DNA from: an uncultured Roseobacter sp.
GTDB lineage: Bacteria > Pseudomonadota > Alphaproteobacteria > Rhodobacterales > Rhodobacteraceae
Reading direction: 5' to 3'
Length of the DNA stretch: 64,000 nucleotides
Assembly (NCBI RefSeq): GCF_947493125.1
Contig: NZ_CANLQB010000003.1
Span: 372,001-436,000 of the forward strand
The position numbers and the translations under genes are program-made. This document shows positions 52,812 through 62,170 of the stretch, in pieces. The notes under the pieces were generated by a model that was given only the letters and a program-made list of their open reading frames with translations, was not told the DNA's origin and made no database searches. How positions within the stretch are numbered: position 1 is the stretch's first letter; every line of letters starts with the position of its first letter.

Positions 52812-53403
52812 CAGTCTGACGGCGCTTGAGGCGCTTTATGGCGTGCCGGGGGCGCCAGCGCTGCGCAAGGTGGCGCGCCGGATGACCCCATTGTATCGCA
52901 AGTGGATCATGGCGTCGCGCTTCTGCGTGCTCAGCACCGTCGGAGAGGAGGGCACGGATGGCAGCCCGCGTGGCGAAGACGGTCCGGTTGTGCTGGAGCT
53001 CGATCCCGGCACGCTGGCCATGCCCGATTGGCGAGGGAACAACCGGCTGGATTCGCTGCGGAATATCGTCACCGACGGACGCGTGTCACTGATGTTTTTC
53101 GTGCCTGGGTCCAACAATGTCGTGCGGGTGAACGGCGTGGCCTGGCTGACGGCAGATGCCGATCTGCGTCAACGCTTCGCGAAGAAGACGCTGTTGCCCG
53201 CTACCGTGATTGTCATCGAGATGTCCGAGATCTACACGCAATGCGCCCGCGCGATGCTGCGCGCCGGACTGTGGGATCCGACCTGCGAAAATGCCGATGT
53301 CCCGACGGTTGGTCAAATCCTTGCAGAGGTGTCCGAAGGCGAGGAGGGCGGCGAGAGCTACGATGCCGCTTGGGGCGCGCGGGCGGCCAAGACGATGTGG
53401 TAA
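52786..53403 (+). CDS. PPOX-fold FMN-binding protein (pyridoxamine 5'-phosphate oxidase-like)
   Basis: The 205-residue protein has a split-barrel flavin fold. RFCVLSTVGEEGTDGSPRGEDGPVVLE is the beta-hairpin core, followed by LAMPDWRGNNRLDSLRNIVTDGRVSLMFFVPGSNNVVRVNG, a typical arrangement of the 'MSMEG_1061/DR_2398' class. It lacks the C-terminal RLHDR motif of true PdxH, so it is not expected to make pyridoxal phosphate. ATG 52786 is the chosen start; TTG 52780 is also in frame. It is the last gene of the ftsE operon and convergent with lpd across a long inverted repeat. Confidence 0.8.
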   Translation: MTNKDQAIDSLTALEALYGVPGAPALRKVARRMTPLYRKWIMASRFCVLSTVGEEGTDGSPRGEDGPVVLELDPGTLAMPDWRGNNRLDSLRNIVTDGRVSLMFFVPGSNNVVRVNGVAWLTADADLRQRFAKKTLLPATVIVIEMSEIYTQCARAMLRAGLWDPTCENADVPTVGQILAEVSEGEEGGESYDAAWGARAAKTMW

Positions 53404-53408
53404 GCACG

Positions 53409-53482
53409 GGTGGCCTGAAAGCCCACCCTACCTGCCAACACGAACGTCAGGACAGGCAGGTGCGGTGGGCTTTCAGGCCACC
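53409..53482. terminator. Long inverted repeat between convergent genes (bidirectional terminator candidate)
   Basis: A perfect 19-base repeat, GGTGGCCTGAAAGCCCACC (53409-53427) and its complement (53464-53482), has a second stem inside, ACCTGCC (53430-53436) with GGCAGGT (53455-53461). It starts six bases after the flavoprotein stop and ends eight bases before the lpd stop codon on the other strand. There is no T run, so it may work as an RNA-stabilising or Rho-related hairpin for both transcripts. Confidence 0.7.
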
Positions 53483-53489
53483 GCGTCAC

Positions 53490-54878
53490 TCACATATGGA
53501 TCGGGCCGTCACCGCAGGCCAATGCCGCCTCGCGCACGGCTTCGGAATAGGTCGGATGCGCGTGACAGGTCATCGCGAGATCCTCTGCCGAGGCGCCGAA
53601 CTCCATCGCTACGCAGATCTCGTGAATGAGATCGCCCGCCGCAGGCCCCATGATATGCGCGCCCAGAATGCGGTCTGTCTCCTTGTCGGCGAGGATCTTC
53701 ACAAAGCCATCTGCGGCGAAATTCGCCTTCGCCCGCCCGTTGCCCATGAAGCTGAACTTGCCGACCTTGTAGCTATGCTCTTGATCTTTCAGCATCTCTT
53801 CGGTCGCGCCCACATTGGCCACTTCCGGGTGGGTATAGATCACGCCTGGGATCACGCCATAGTTCACATGGCCATGTTTCCCGGCCACCTGCTCGGCGGC
53901 AGCCATACCTTCGTCTTCCGCCTTATGCGCCAGCATCGGCCCTTCAATCACGTCTCCGATCGCGTAGATCCCGGGCACGCTGGTCTCCCATTTGCCGTTC
54001 ACCGCGATCTGCCCACGCTCGGTCATCTTCAGGCCGAGCGCGTCCAGCCCCAGACCTTCGGTGTAGGGTTTGCGACCCGTCGCCACCAGAACGACATCTG
54101 CGTCGAGCACATGCTCACTGTCATCCTTGCGCAGCTTGTAGTGGACCTTGGCCTTCGTCTTGGTCGCTTCGGTCTTCTGAACCGCGGCGCCCATGATGAA
54201 TTCAAGCCCTTGTTTTTTCAGCGTTCTCTGGAAGGCTTTCTGGATCTCCGCATCCATGCCCGGCGTGATGACGTCGAGGAATTCCACGACCGTCACCTCG
54301 GAGCCCAGCCGCGCATAGACCGAGCCCAGCTCCAACCCGATCACGCCTGCGCCGATCACCACCAGCTTCTTCGGCACCTTGCCCAGTTCCAGCGCACCGG
54401 TGGAAGTCACCACCACCTTCTCGTCGACCTCGACCCCCGGCAGCGACGCGGGCTCCGACCCGGAGGCGATGATGATATTTTTGGTCTCATGAACCTCATC
54501 GCCCACCTTCACCTTCCCGGCTTCGGGGATCGATCCCCAACCTTTCAGCCAGTCCACCTTGTTCTTTTTGAACAGAAATTCGATGCCGCTGGTGTTCTGG
54601 CCGATGGTCTTTTCCTTGTAAGCCAGCATCTGCTTCCAGTCGACCGACGGGCTTTTGCCCTTGAGGCCCATCTCAGCAAAATTATGCTCGGCCTCATGCA
54701 GCATATGGCTCGCATGCAGCAGCGCTTTCGACGGGATACAACCCACGTTCAGGCAGGTGCCACCCAGCGTCTCGCGCCCCTCGACGCAGGCCACCTTCAG
54801 CCCCAGCTGCGCGCATCGGATGGCGCAGACATAGCCGCCGGGGCCGGAGCCGATGATGATCACGTCGTAGTTAGCCAT
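53490..54878 (-). CDS. lpdA: Dihydrolipoyl dehydrogenase (E3)
   Basis: The 462-residue flavoprotein has FAD motif [21 protein letters not shown], redox-active Cys42-Cys47 ([12 protein letters not shown]), NAD motif [20 protein letters not shown], and the C-terminal catalytic His-Glu pair in [16 protein letters not shown]. It serves as E3 of the 2-oxoglutarate dehydrogenase complex encoded upstream (sucA, odhB). Three small genes and a HEPN-like gene separate it from odhB. Its 5' region carries the phased CGTCGGT repeats, suggesting its own promoter or regulatory region. Confidence 0.95.
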   Translation of the reverse strand: MANYDVIIIGSGPGGYVCAIRCAQLGLKVACVEGRETLGGTCLNVGCIPSKALLHASHMLHEAEHNFAEMGLKGKSPSVDWKQMLAYKEKTIGQNTSGIEFLFKKNKVDWLKGWGSIPEAGKVKVGDEVHETKNIIIASGSEPASLPGVEVDEKVVVTSTGALELGKVPKKLVVIGAGVIGLELGSVYARLGSEVTVVEFLDVITPGMDAEIQKAFQRTLKKQGLEFIMGAAVQKTEATKTKAKVHYKLRKDDSEHVLDADVVLVATGRKPYTEGLGLDALGLKMTERGQIAVNGKWETSVPGIYAIGDVIEGPMLAHKAEDEGMAAAEQVAGKHGHVNYGVIPGVIYTHPEVANVGATEEMLKDQEHSYKVGKFSFMGNGRAKANFAADGFVKILADKETDRILGAHIMGPAAGDLIHEICVAMEFGASAEDLAMTCHAHPTYSEAVREAALACGDGPIHM

Positions 54879-54901
54879 GGGTCAGATCCTTCAAATTGGA
54901 A

Positions 54902-54953
54902 CGTCGGTATAACGTCGGTATCACGTCGGTATTGCGTCGGTGCCCACGTCGGT
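54902..54953. repeat. Helically phased CGTCGGT direct repeats upstream of lpd
   Basis: CGTCGGT occurs five times, starting at 54902, 54913, 54924, 54935 and 54947, at spacings of 11, 11, 11 and 12 bases (about one helical turn). The unit is close to ACGTCGGTATA/C. An 18-base stretch, CGTCGGTATCACGTCGGT (54913-54930), recurs exactly as reverse complement at 26085-26102 between nrtA and nrtB. It lies 24 to 75 bases upstream of the lpd start. An array of binding sites for a protein or a mobile repeat remnant are both possible. Confidence 0.75.
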
Positions 54954-54987
54954 TTTTTGCCAGTATCTCTCGCCATAGTTGCCCCGC

Positions 54988-55398
54988 TTAGACCAAAGCT
55001 GCAAGCAGCATCAGGAGGGTTGCGCCGAAGCCCACAAACCAGATCAGCGAGCGCCAGGGCACCCAGCCAAAGGCATAGGCGGGAACATAGAGAACGCGGG
55101 CCACGAGGTAGACCCAGGCGCAGGTCCGGGTGACGCCTGAGGACTGCTCGCCCAGTGCCACCACGACCACCGCGATGGTGAAGAGGATGAGCGCCTCGAA
55201 GTGATTGTTCAGCGCGCGGTACAGGCGCGCCGTGCGCGGCGACAGTTTGTCAACGAGATCCCCGCCGAGTTTGTTCCTGTCGCGGGGGCTGAGTGTTTCA
55301 CCCGGCGCAAGCTCGATGTTGGCGGGGACGGCCATCAAACCGAATTGCACCCCTTGCAGAAGGGCGGCGAGCGCGAGGACAGTGAGCTCAACCGTCAT
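54988..55398 (-). CDS. MAPEG-family membrane protein
   Basis: The 136-residue protein has four hydrophobic segments. LTVLALAALLQGVQFGLMAV comes first, then a loop with RLYRALNNHFEALILFTIAVVVVAL, the MAPEG-like RAxxNxxE-type motif (RALNNHFEAL), and ARVLYVPAYAFGWVPWRSLIWFVGF. MAPEG proteins are small membrane enzymes related to glutathione S-transferases, but bacterial substrates are mostly unknown. It overlaps the UDG-like gene by four bases (ATGA), and a second MAPEG gene lies on the other side. Confidence 0.85.
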   Translation of the reverse strand: MTVELTVLALAALLQGVQFGLMAVPANIELAPGETLSPRDRNKLGGDLVDKLSPRTARLYRALNNHFEALILFTIAVVVVALGEQSSGVTRTCAWVYLVARVLYVPAYAFGWVPWRSLIWFVGFGATLLMLLAALV

Positions 55399-55937
55399 GC
55401 GCCCAATGCCTCCGCTATCTGTGTCGCTTTGGTGCGGACCGGGAGGCCGCGGGCGCTGGGATGGGCCACGGCGCGGTGAGGAATGCCGAACCGCGCGCAG
55501 GCCGCTGTCGCGACGCGTCCTAGGGCCACCACCGGGCGGCCCGCAATCTCATGTCGGGTGATAGCCTCAAAGCTGGCCTCCACATCCGCCACCGGAACCG
55601 TCGCCGACCGCTGCGCGGGCAGCAAATGAAAGGCATGAGTCAAATAGATCGCGTCCCGCGTCCGCCCGGCGAGGGCAAGCGCAAGATCAAGCACCCGGTT
55701 GAACACCATCTGCGGCAGATAGCCCAGCCGGGCCAGCGTCTCGTGGTGCAGCTTGGCCGTCGGCGCGTCGAGCCAGTTGTAGCTGATCAACACCGGCCCT
55801 GTCGGGCTGCCACAGCTCAGCTGATAGGGGCTGATGTAGTCGCCTTCGAGCCCCACATCCGCATAGCTGTGATAGCCCGGGCGCCGGAAGGCACGGCGGG
55901 CCGCGATGCAGCGATTGCGGAGCGTGGCGGTCAGCAT
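55395..55937 (-). CDS. Uracil-DNA glycosylase superfamily-like protein
   Basis: About 180 residues from ATG 55937 (MLTATLRNRCIAARRAFRRPGYHSYADVGLEGDYIS). The fold signature of the UDG superfamily is suggested by GPVLISYNW (usual LIvG..P.. region), YLTHAFHLLP (usual T N a v), VALGRVATAACARFGIP and the C-terminal HPSARGL, which fits the conserved 'HPS' end motif. The usual acidic catalytic motif GxDPY/GEaP is not obvious, so base-excision activity is doubtful. It sits between two MAPEG genes with overlaps or an 8-base gap. Confidence 0.65.
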   Translation of the reverse strand: MLTATLRNRCIAARRAFRRPGYHSYADVGLEGDYISPYQLSCGSPTGPVLISYNWLDAPTAKLHHETLARLGYLPQMVFNRVLDLALALAGRTRDAIYLTHAFHLLPAQRSATVPVADVEASFEAITRHEIAGRPVVALGRVATAACARFGIPHRAVAHPSARGLPVRTKATQIAEALGA

Positions 55938-55944
55938 CCGTGGC

Positions 55945-56328
55945 CTAGAGCGCCAGCAGGTAGAGCGCGACGGTCGCCACGATGCCCACCGTCCAGGCGA
56001 GGCTGCGCAGCCCGACGATGCCGAAGGCATAGGACGGCAGGTAGACAATCCGCGCGATCAGGAAGGCCTGCGCGGCGAGCAGGGTTTCGTTGGTGCTGCT
56101 CTCAGTGATGCTGATCAGCAGGACCGCAGGGGCAAAGAGCACCATGGCGGTGACGGAGTTGTTGAGCGCGCGCTCCAGCCGCCCGGCGATGCCGGAGACG
56201 GTGCGCCCCTCATCGCGGGAGCCCAGCAGGTAACCCATGCCGAGCTGCGTCAGCCCGCCCGTGGCCTGCAGGATCAGGGTCAGGATCACCAGAAGGCCGT
56301 AGAGGGCGAGGATTTGGATTTCGGTCAT
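55945..56328 (-). CDS. MAPEG-family membrane protein (second copy)
   Basis: The 127-residue protein has four hydrophobic segments (LALYGLLVILTLILQATGGL, VTAMVLFAPAVLLISI, FLIARIVYLPSYAFGIVGL and VGIVATVALYLLAL). RLERALNNSVTAMVLF and ARIVYLPSYAFGIVGLRSLAW closely echo the other MAPEG protein at 54988-55398. The two are probably a diverged duplication flanking the UDG-like gene. ATG 56328 was chosen because it starts the fold directly. 56361 is also in frame. Confidence 0.83.
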   Translation of the reverse strand: MTEIQILALYGLLVILTLILQATGGLTQLGMGYLLGSRDEGRTVSGIAGRLERALNNSVTAMVLFAPAVLLISITESSTNETLLAAQAFLIARIVYLPSYAFGIVGLRSLAWTVGIVATVALYLLAL

Positions 56329-56440
56329 TTTCGGTTTCTTCCTCTCAGACGTCTGCCGCACTCCATGTTTGAGGCAGGTACGGTTTCAATCAACAGCTCA
56401 GATCCGAGGTGAATTGCCCCAGCCGGGGCGCTTGCGGCCC

Positions 56441-56505
56441 GGCCAGCGCCCGACCGCCCCCCTCGGGCGGGCGCTTCGCTTCCACCCGGCGGTCAGGCGA
56501 TGGCC
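56441..56505. repeat. REP-like multi-stem repeat, copy B
   Basis: This lies between the HEPN-like gene and the MAPEG gene. The outer arms GGCCAGCGCCCGACCGCC (56441-56458) and GGCGGTCAGGCGATGGCC (56488-56505) pair with two mismatches. Inside is a C-rich/G-rich hairpin (CGCCCCCC...GGGCGGGCG). The order and many bases match copies at 15681-15742 and 62171-62235. It starts 113 bases upstream of the MAPEG start and ends 12 bases past the stop of the HEPN-like gene. Confidence 0.7.
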
Positions 56506-56517
56506 TCTTTTCCTGCG

Positions 56518-57078
56518 CTAGTCGCCATCGTCTTGGGAGTACAAGCCAATGCCTTTCATTACCCAGTATGAAGTCGTTTTTTTGAGGGGAGCCTTTCTGC
56601 CTGCCAACCCACGAAGATCCCCGTATGGATTTTTCCCCGTTTTCTTTTCAACAAGCTGTCCGACCTCAAACACATAAGACAACGCCAAAGAAATTGCCTT
56701 CCGCAACTCGAGCTCCTTGACATCTTTCCCGTGGATCAGACCGTCCCGTGTCTTCTCTGCGATCGAGATAATTTCGGTTATTTCTGAGGGAATAGCCTCT
56801 CCAAAAACGTTCTTATAGACCGTTCGGAAGTATGCCCGGGTGAAGTGTTGTTTCCTGAGTGCTTCGTCAACCTTCGCGGAGTTGCAATCATGAATTCTAA
56901 CCAAGCCGCATTTTAGCGCCTTGTGATGCCCTTCTTCCAGCTTCATGAAAATGTATGCTAGCGCGGCATCTAAGTTCTTACCGTCAGCTAGCAGCATATC
57001 TAATTTTCTAAGATAATTCCTCGTGGCCTCCGGAAAGTCGTCGTATTGTTTTTTGAGTGTTCTGTAAGATCCAACCAT
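56518..57078 (-). CDS. Small helical protein with a HEPN-like motif, low GC
   Basis: The 186-residue protein is strongly alpha-helical, with markedly lower GC and many lysines compared with its neighbours. The segment SIAEKTRDGLIHGKDVKELELRKAISLALSYVFEVG contains R111-x4-H116, which fits the HEPN nuclease motif (R-x4-6-H) that appears in many toxin, CRISPR and defence proteins. The remainder is unassigned. It begins one base before the end of odhB and would be cotranscribed with it. A REP-like copy follows its stop. I see no adjacent nucleotidyltransferase partner (MNT), so a classic HEPN-MNT toxin-antitoxin pair is not evident. The motif alone is modest evidence. Confidence 0.55.
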   Translation of the reverse strand: MVGSYRTLKKQYDDFPEATRNYLRKLDMLLADGKNLDAALAYIFMKLEEGHHKALKCGLVRIHDCNSAKVDEALRKQHFTRAYFRTVYKNVFGEAIPSEITEIISIAEKTRDGLIHGKDVKELELRKAISLALSYVFEVGQLVEKKTGKNPYGDLRGLAGRKAPLKKTTSYWVMKGIGLYSQDDGD

Positions 57079-57079
57079 T

Positions 57080-58642
57080 TCACAAATCCATCAGTAGCCG
57101 CCGCGGATCCTCCAGCGCCTCTTTCACTCGCACCAGGAAGGTCACCGCGCCCTTGCCGTCGACGATGCGGTGATCATAAGACAGCGCCAGATACATCATC
57201 GGGCGGATCTTCACCTCGCCGCCAATCGCCATCGGGCGGTCCTGGATCTTGTGCATGCCCAGGATGCCCGATTGCGGCGGGTTCAGGATCGGTGAGGACA
57301 TGAGCGAGCCGTAGACACCGCCGTTGGAGATCGTGAAGGTGCCGCCCTGCATCTCGGCCATGCTGAGCTTGCCGTCCCGCGCGCGGGCGCCTTTTTCGGC
57401 GATGGCCTGTTCGATGGCATGGAAGCTCATCGCGTCCGCGTCGCGAATGACCGGCACCACGAGGCCCGTCGGCGTGCCCGCCGCGATACCCATATGAACG
57501 AAGTTCTTGTAAACGATATCCGTCCCGTCGATCTCGGCGTTGACCTCCGGCACCTCTTTCAGCGCGTGGCAGCAGGCCTTGGTGAAGAAGGACATGAAGC
57601 CCAGCTTGACGCCGTGCTTCTTCAGGAACAGGTCCTTGTACTCATTGCGCAGGGCCATGACCTCGGTCATGTCCACCTCGTTGTAGGTGGTGAGCATGGC
57701 CGCGGTGTTCTGGCTGTCCTTCAGGCGCTTGGCGATGGTCTGGCGCAGACGGGTCATTTTCACCCGTTCCTCGCGCGCCGCGTCATCGGCGGCCACAGGG
57801 GCACGCGGGGCGGGCGCAGTCGCCGCAGGCGCTGGGGCCGACTCTGCGGCGGCGATGGCGGCCTGCACATCCTCTTTCATCACGCGCCCGTCGCGTCCCG
57901 AGCCGGTAACCTGATCGCGGTCGATCCCGGCTTCGGCCATGGCCTTCTTGGCCGACGGCGCATCCTCCACGTCCTTGCCCATGCTGGCATCCTTGCCCGC
58001 AGCGGGGGTGCTGTACTGCGTGTCGCCCGCAGGGGCGGCCGGCTCGGTGGCGGCAGGCGCCGCGCCCTCACCTTGCGTCATCACGGCAAGCTTGGCGCTG
58101 GCATCCACCGTCGTGCCCTCGGGCGCGAGGATCTCGGAGAGCGTGCCTGCGGCGGGCGCAGGCACCTCGACGCTGACCTTGTCGGTCTCCAGCTCGCAGA
58201 GCATCTCGTCTGCGGCCACGCTGTCGCCCACCGCCTTGAACCAGGTGCTCACGGTGGCTTCGGTCACGCTTTCGCCCAGCGTCGGCACCATGACGTCGAT
58301 GGTTTCGCCTCCGCCATCGCCCGAGGCCGTACGCGCCGCGGAGGAGGGCGCTTCTTCGTCCTTTGCAGCTTCCTTGCCTTTCGGTGCCGCTTTCGAGCCT
58401 GCGTCGCCCTCGGAGATATTGGCCAGCAGGGCATCGACCCCCACCGTCTCCCCTTCGCCCGCGACGATCTCATCCAGCGTTCCGGCGACCGGGCTGGGCA
58501 CTTCGACGGTGACCTTGTCGGTTTCCAGCTCGCAGAGCATTTCATCCACGGCGACCGTGTCACCGGGCTTCTTGAACCAGGTGGCCACAGTGGCTTCGGT
58601 GACGGATTCGCCCAGCGTGGGGACGCGAACTTCGGTGGTCAT
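57080..58642 (-). CDS. odhB: 2-oxoglutarate dehydrogenase E2 component, with two lipoyl domains
   Basis: The 520-residue dihydrolipoamide succinyltransferase has two N-terminal lipoyl domains (each with CELETDKV; lysine in the DKV motif; residues about 1-77 and 115-190). A peripheral E3-binding domain follows ([33 protein letters not shown]), then the catalytic domain with the acyltransferase signature [10 protein letters not shown] near the end. E2o proteins of many bacteria have a single lipoyl domain, but two occur in this group. It is encoded downstream of sucA with a 20-base gap and is followed by the HEPN-like gene after one base. Confidence 0.95.
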   Translation of the reverse strand: MTTEVRVPTLGESVTEATVATWFKKPGDTVAVDEMLCELETDKVTVEVPSPVAGTLDEIVAGEGETVGVDALLANISEGDAGSKAAPKGKEAAKDEEAPSSAARTASGDGGGETIDVMVPTLGESVTEATVSTWFKAVGDSVAADEMLCELETDKVSVEVPAPAAGTLSEILAPEGTTVDASAKLAVMTQGEGAAPAATEPAAPAGDTQYSTPAAGKDASMGKDVEDAPSAKKAMAEAGIDRDQVTGSGRDGRVMKEDVQAAIAAAESAPAPAATAPAPRAPVAADDAAREERVKMTRLRQTIAKRLKDSQNTAAMLTTYNEVDMTEVMALRNEYKDLFLKKHGVKLGFMSFFTKACCHALKEVPEVNAEIDGTDIVYKNFVHMGIAAGTPTGLVVPVIRDADAMSFHAIEQAIAEKGARARDGKLSMAEMQGGTFTISNGGVYGSLMSSPILNPPQSGILGMHKIQDRPMAIGGEVKIRPMMYLALSYDHRIVDGKGAVTFLVRVKEALEDPRRLLMDL

Positions 58643-58662
58643 TTCAGTATTCCCTTCGACGC

Positions 58663-61620
58663 TTATTTCTTGAGTGTCAGCGCATCATCGACGAGCGCTG
58701 CTTGTTGTGCCTTGTGCTGGCTGGCGAGCCCGGTTGCGGGGCTGGCGGACGTCGCGCGCCCGACGTAGCGTGGGCGCGTGTGCTTGGCCTTGATGCGGCC
58801 CAGCACCCATTCGATGTTGGGCTCGATGAAGGTCCAGGCGCCCTGGTTCTTGGGCTCTTCCTGACACCAGACCACCTCCGCCTGCTTGAACCGCTCCAGC
58901 TCCTTGACCGCGGATTGGGCGGGGAAGGGGTAGAACTGCTCGACCCGCAAGAGGTAGATGTCGTCGATCCCGCGGGCGTCGCGTTCTTCCAGCAGGTCGT
59001 AGTAGACCTTGCCGGAGCACATCACCACGCGCTTGATCTTCTTGTCTTCGACAAGCGTAGTCTCGGAGTTGCCCTCCTGCGCATCGTCCCACATCAGCCG
59101 GTGGAAGCTCGACCCGGTGGTGAATTCCTTCGCCGTGCTGACCGCGAGCTTGTGGCGCAAGAGCGACTTCGGCGTCATCAGGATGAGCGGCTTGCGGAAG
59201 CTGCGGTGGATCTGCCGCCGCAGGATGTGGAAATAGTTCGCGGGCGTCGTGCAGTTCGCCACGATCCAGTTGTCCTGCCCGCACATCTGCAGGAACCGCT
59301 CCAGCCTTGCAGAGGAGTGCTCGGGCCCCTGGCCCTCGAACCCATGGGGCAGCAGGCACACAAGACCCGACATGCGCAGCCATTTGCTTTCACCCGACGA
59401 GATGAACTGGTCGAACATGATCTGCGCCCCGTTGGCAAAGTCGCCGAACTGCGCCTCCCAGAGCGTCAGCGCATTGGGCTCGGCCATGGAGTAGCCATAT
59501 TCGAAGCCAAGCACCGCATATTCCGAGAGCATCGAGTCGATGACCTCGTAATGCGCCTGACCGGGCTTGATGTTGTTGAGCGGATAGAAGCGTTCCTCGG
59601 TGTCCTGGTTCACCAGCCCCGAGTGCCGCTGCGAAAAGGTGCCGCGGGTCGAATCCTGCCCCGCGAGCCGCACCGGATACCCTTCGGTCAGCAGCGAGCC
59701 GAAGGCCAGCGCCTCCGCTGTGGCCCAATCGATACCGGCGCCGTTTTCGAACATCTCCTTCTTCGCCTCGAGCAGGCGTCCGACCGTCTTGTGCAGCGGA
59801 TAGTCCTCGGGCACCGCGCTCAGCGCCGCGCCCACTTCCGCCAGCAGGCCCTTGGAGATCGCGGTGCGCCCGCGTTGATACTGGGTCTTCTGTTTGTCGA
59901 GGTGGGACCACTTGCCATCGAGCCAGTCGGCCTTGTTCGGGCGATACTCCTTGCCCGCCTCGAACTCTTCGCTCAGATAGGCCTGGAAGGCGGCTTTCAT
60001 GTCCTCGATCTCGCCTTCGGGGATCAGCCCGTCCTTGACCAGCCGCTCGGTATAGAGGCTGAGCGTGGTCTTATGGCTCTTGATCTTCTTGTACATGATC
60101 GGGTTGGTGAACATCGGCTCGTCGCCTTCGTTGTGCCCGAAGCGGCGATAGCAGAAGATGTCGATCACCACGTCCTTGCGGAACTTCTGGCGGAATTCCG
60201 TGGCGACTTTGGCCGCGTGCACCACGGCTTCCGGGTCATCGCCGTTCACGTGGAAGATCGGGGCCTCCACCACCAGCGCGTTGTCGGTGGGGTAGGGGGA
60301 GGAGCGGCTGAAATGCGGCGCGGTGGTAAAGCCGATCTGGTTGTTCACCACCAGATGGATCGTGCCACCGGTCTTGTGACCGCGCAGACCCGAGAGCGCG
60401 AAGCATTCCGCCACGACACCCTGGCCTGCAAAGGCCGCATCGCCGTGCAGCAGGATCGGAATGCAGGAGGTGCGGTCGGGGTCGTTGTTCTGGTCCTGCT
60501 TGGCGCGCGCCTTGCCGAGCACAACGGGGTTCACCGCTTCGAGGTGGCTGGGGTTGGCGGTCAGGCTCAGGTGCACGGTGTTGCCGTCAAACTCGCGGTC
60601 TGAGGACGCGCCGAGGTGGTACTTCACATCGCCGGAACCGTCGACGTCTTCTGGCTTGAAGCTGCCGCCCTGAAACTCGTTGAAAATCGCCTTGTAGGGT
60701 TTGGCCATCACATTGGCCAGCACCGATAGACGGCCTCGGTGCGGCATCCCGATCACGATGTCGCGGACGCCCAGAGCACCGCCGCGCTTGATGATCTGCT
60801 CCATTGCGGGCACCAGGCTTTCGCCGCCGTCGAGGCCGAAGCGCTTGGTGCCCATGTATTTCACGTGCAGGAATTTTTCGAAACCCTCGGCCTCGACCAG
60901 CTTGGCCAGGATCGCCTTGCGCCCTTCGCGGGTGAAGGACACCTCCTTGCCGAAGCCCTCGATGCGCTCCTTCAGCCAGCCCGCCTCTTCGGGGTTGGAG
61001 ATGTGCATGTATTGCAGCGCGAAGGTGCCGCAATAGGTGCGCTGCACGATGCTGAGGATCTCGCGCATCGAGGCGGTCTCCAGCCCCAGCACGTTGTCGA
61101 TGAAGATGGGCCGGTCCATATCGGCCTCGGTGAAGCCGTAGGAGCGCGGGTCAAGCTCCGGATGCGGTGTGTTTTCGCGCATCCCCAGCGGGTCGAGATC
61201 GGCCACCAGATGCCCCCGGATCCGGTAGGCGCGGATGATCATCAGCGCGCGGATACTGTCGAGCACGGCGCGCTTGATCTGGTCGTCGGTCACCTCGATG
61301 CCAGCTGCTGCCGCCTTAGCCTTGATCTTGTCGCCCGCGCCCTTTACCTCGGCCTCCGGCGCCCACTCACCGGTGAGTGCTGCGGTCAGATCATCGCCCG
61401 GCTGCGGCGGCCAGTCGGTGCGCGCCCAGGAGGGGCCAGTGGCCTCTTTCTTGACCGAGACCTCATCATCCCCCATCGCCTTGAAGAAGGCCCGCCAGGC
61501 GTCATCGACCGCATTGGGGTCACTGGCGTATCGCGCGTACATCTGTTCGAGGTATTCGGCGTTGTGCCCCTGCATGAAGGAGGAGGCATGGAACTGGTCG
61601 TTGGGGGTGTGTTCGGTCAT
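58663..61620 (-). CDS. sucA: 2-oxoglutarate dehydrogenase E1 component
   Basis: The 985-residue thiamine-diphosphate enzyme has N-terminal [15 protein letters not shown] and ThDP-binding [15 protein letters not shown]. Catalytic-site histidines sit in IGMPHRGRL and [14 protein letters not shown], and the C-terminal domain contains [16 protein letters not shown]. It decarboxylates 2-oxoglutarate and transfers the succinyl group to OdhB. It overlaps the small membrane gene upstream by four bases (ATGA), so its expression may depend on translation of that gene. Confidence 0.95.
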   Translation of the reverse strand: MTEHTPNDQFHASSFMQGHNAEYLEQMYARYASDPNAVDDAWRAFFKAMGDDEVSVKKEATGPSWARTDWPPQPGDDLTAALTGEWAPEAEVKGAGDKIKAKAAAAGIEVTDDQIKRAVLDSIRALMIIRAYRIRGHLVADLDPLGMRENTPHPELDPRSYGFTEADMDRPIFIDNVLGLETASMREILSIVQRTYCGTFALQYMHISNPEEAGWLKERIEGFGKEVSFTREGRKAILAKLVEAEGFEKFLHVKYMGTKRFGLDGGESLVPAMEQIIKRGGALGVRDIVIGMPHRGRLSVLANVMAKPYKAIFNEFQGGSFKPEDVDGSGDVKYHLGASSDREFDGNTVHLSLTANPSHLEAVNPVVLGKARAKQDQNNDPDRTSCIPILLHGDAAFAGQGVVAECFALSGLRGHKTGGTIHLVVNNQIGFTTAPHFSRSSPYPTDNALVVEAPIFHVNGDDPEAVVHAAKVATEFRQKFRKDVVIDIFCYRRFGHNEGDEPMFTNPIMYKKIKSHKTTLSLYTERLVKDGLIPEGEIEDMKAAFQAYLSEEFEAGKEYRPNKADWLDGKWSHLDKQKTQYQRGRTAISKGLLAEVGAALSAVPEDYPLHKTVGRLLEAKKEMFENGAGIDWATAEALAFGSLLTEGYPVRLAGQDSTRGTFSQRHSGLVNQDTEERFYPLNNIKPGQAHYEVIDSMLSEYAVLGFEYGYSMAEPNALTLWEAQFGDFANGAQIMFDQFISSGESKWLRMSGLVCLLPHGFEGQGPEHSSARLERFLQMCGQDNWIVANCTTPANYFHILRRQIHRSFRKPLILMTPKSLLRHKLAVSTAKEFTTGSSFHRLMWDDAQEGNSETTLVEDKKIKRVVMCSGKVYYDLLEERDARGIDDIYLLRVEQFYPFPAQSAVKELERFKQAEVVWCQEEPKNQGAWTFIEPNIEWVLGRIKAKHTRPRYVGRATSASPATGLASQHKAQQAALVDDALTLKK

Positions 61621-62138
61621 GGGATTACCTCATGTGGGTTGGGACCGTATGTGTTGGGGCCGGGATATGATGGAGCCACCCAGAGATATCGCGCTGCGAA
61701 GGTGGCCGCACTGCCGATAAAAAAAGTCGCGGCAGGGAACTGTAAGGCCATCTTGTTGTGTTCAAGATGGATCAAATGGAGTAGCGACATCGCCATAAAA
61801 AACAGTCCAATGGCGCATAGACCACTCCGGCCATTTTGATTGGCAAACGGATTAGACGAGAAAATACGGAACGGATAGATCGGCGGGACGTGCAAGGGAC
61901 GAGTGTCGCGGTGCCTTTTAGCTGCCACGTTGGCAACGACAAAAAAGGCTAGGGCCACGCCAAAGAAGCCTGCAATTAGTGAAAGAGCGCCTGAAGCAAG
62001 TAACGAAAGCGCGTTGATTATGATCATCATTGCTAGGCTGGCACGATAAGCTGCCCTAAATCTTTCCGCAGGCAATCGCCCGCGTCTTGAAAAGAGATCA
62101 ACAAGCAATTGCCGTGCGTCTTCCTGAATGGTGGTCAT
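61617..62138 (-). CDS. Small low-GC membrane protein embedded upstream of sucA
   Basis: The 173-residue protein has a polar N-terminal 40 residues (MTTIQEDARQLLVDLFSRRGR). Hydrophobic segments follow: MMIIINALSLLASGALSLIAGFFGVALAFFVV, CAIGLFFMAMSLLHLI and ATFFIGSAATFAARYL. GC and codon use are clearly different from the adjacent sucA and sucD. Its stop overlaps the sucA start (ATGA), so it sits exactly in the operon. No family is recognised. It may have arisen by insertion, because a REP-like element and hairpins lie directly upstream (62171-62388). Confidence 0.7.
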   Translation of the reverse strand: MTTIQEDARQLLVDLFSRRGRLPAERFRAAYRASLAMMIIINALSLLASGALSLIAGFFGVALAFFVVANVAAKRHRDTRPLHVPPIYPFRIFSSNPFANQNGRSGLCAIGLFFMAMSLLHLIHLEHNKMALQFPAATFFIGSAATFAARYLWVAPSYPGPNTYGPNPHEVIP

Positions 62139-62170
62139 CTTGCGGGACCTCCCGCCCGACGGGCATCGCC

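Noticed and set aside
53490-57078. HEPN-MNT toxin-antitoxin pair around the HEPN-like gene
   Set aside because: No nucleotidyltransferase (GS-x10-DxD) protein or other antitoxin-like gene is adjacent; the neighbours are MAPEG, UDG-like and odhB.
57419-58768. 449-codon plus-strand frame opposite odhB
   Set aside because: It is the antisense of the lipoyl domains and linker, with a His/Gly/Arg-rich composition and no motif.
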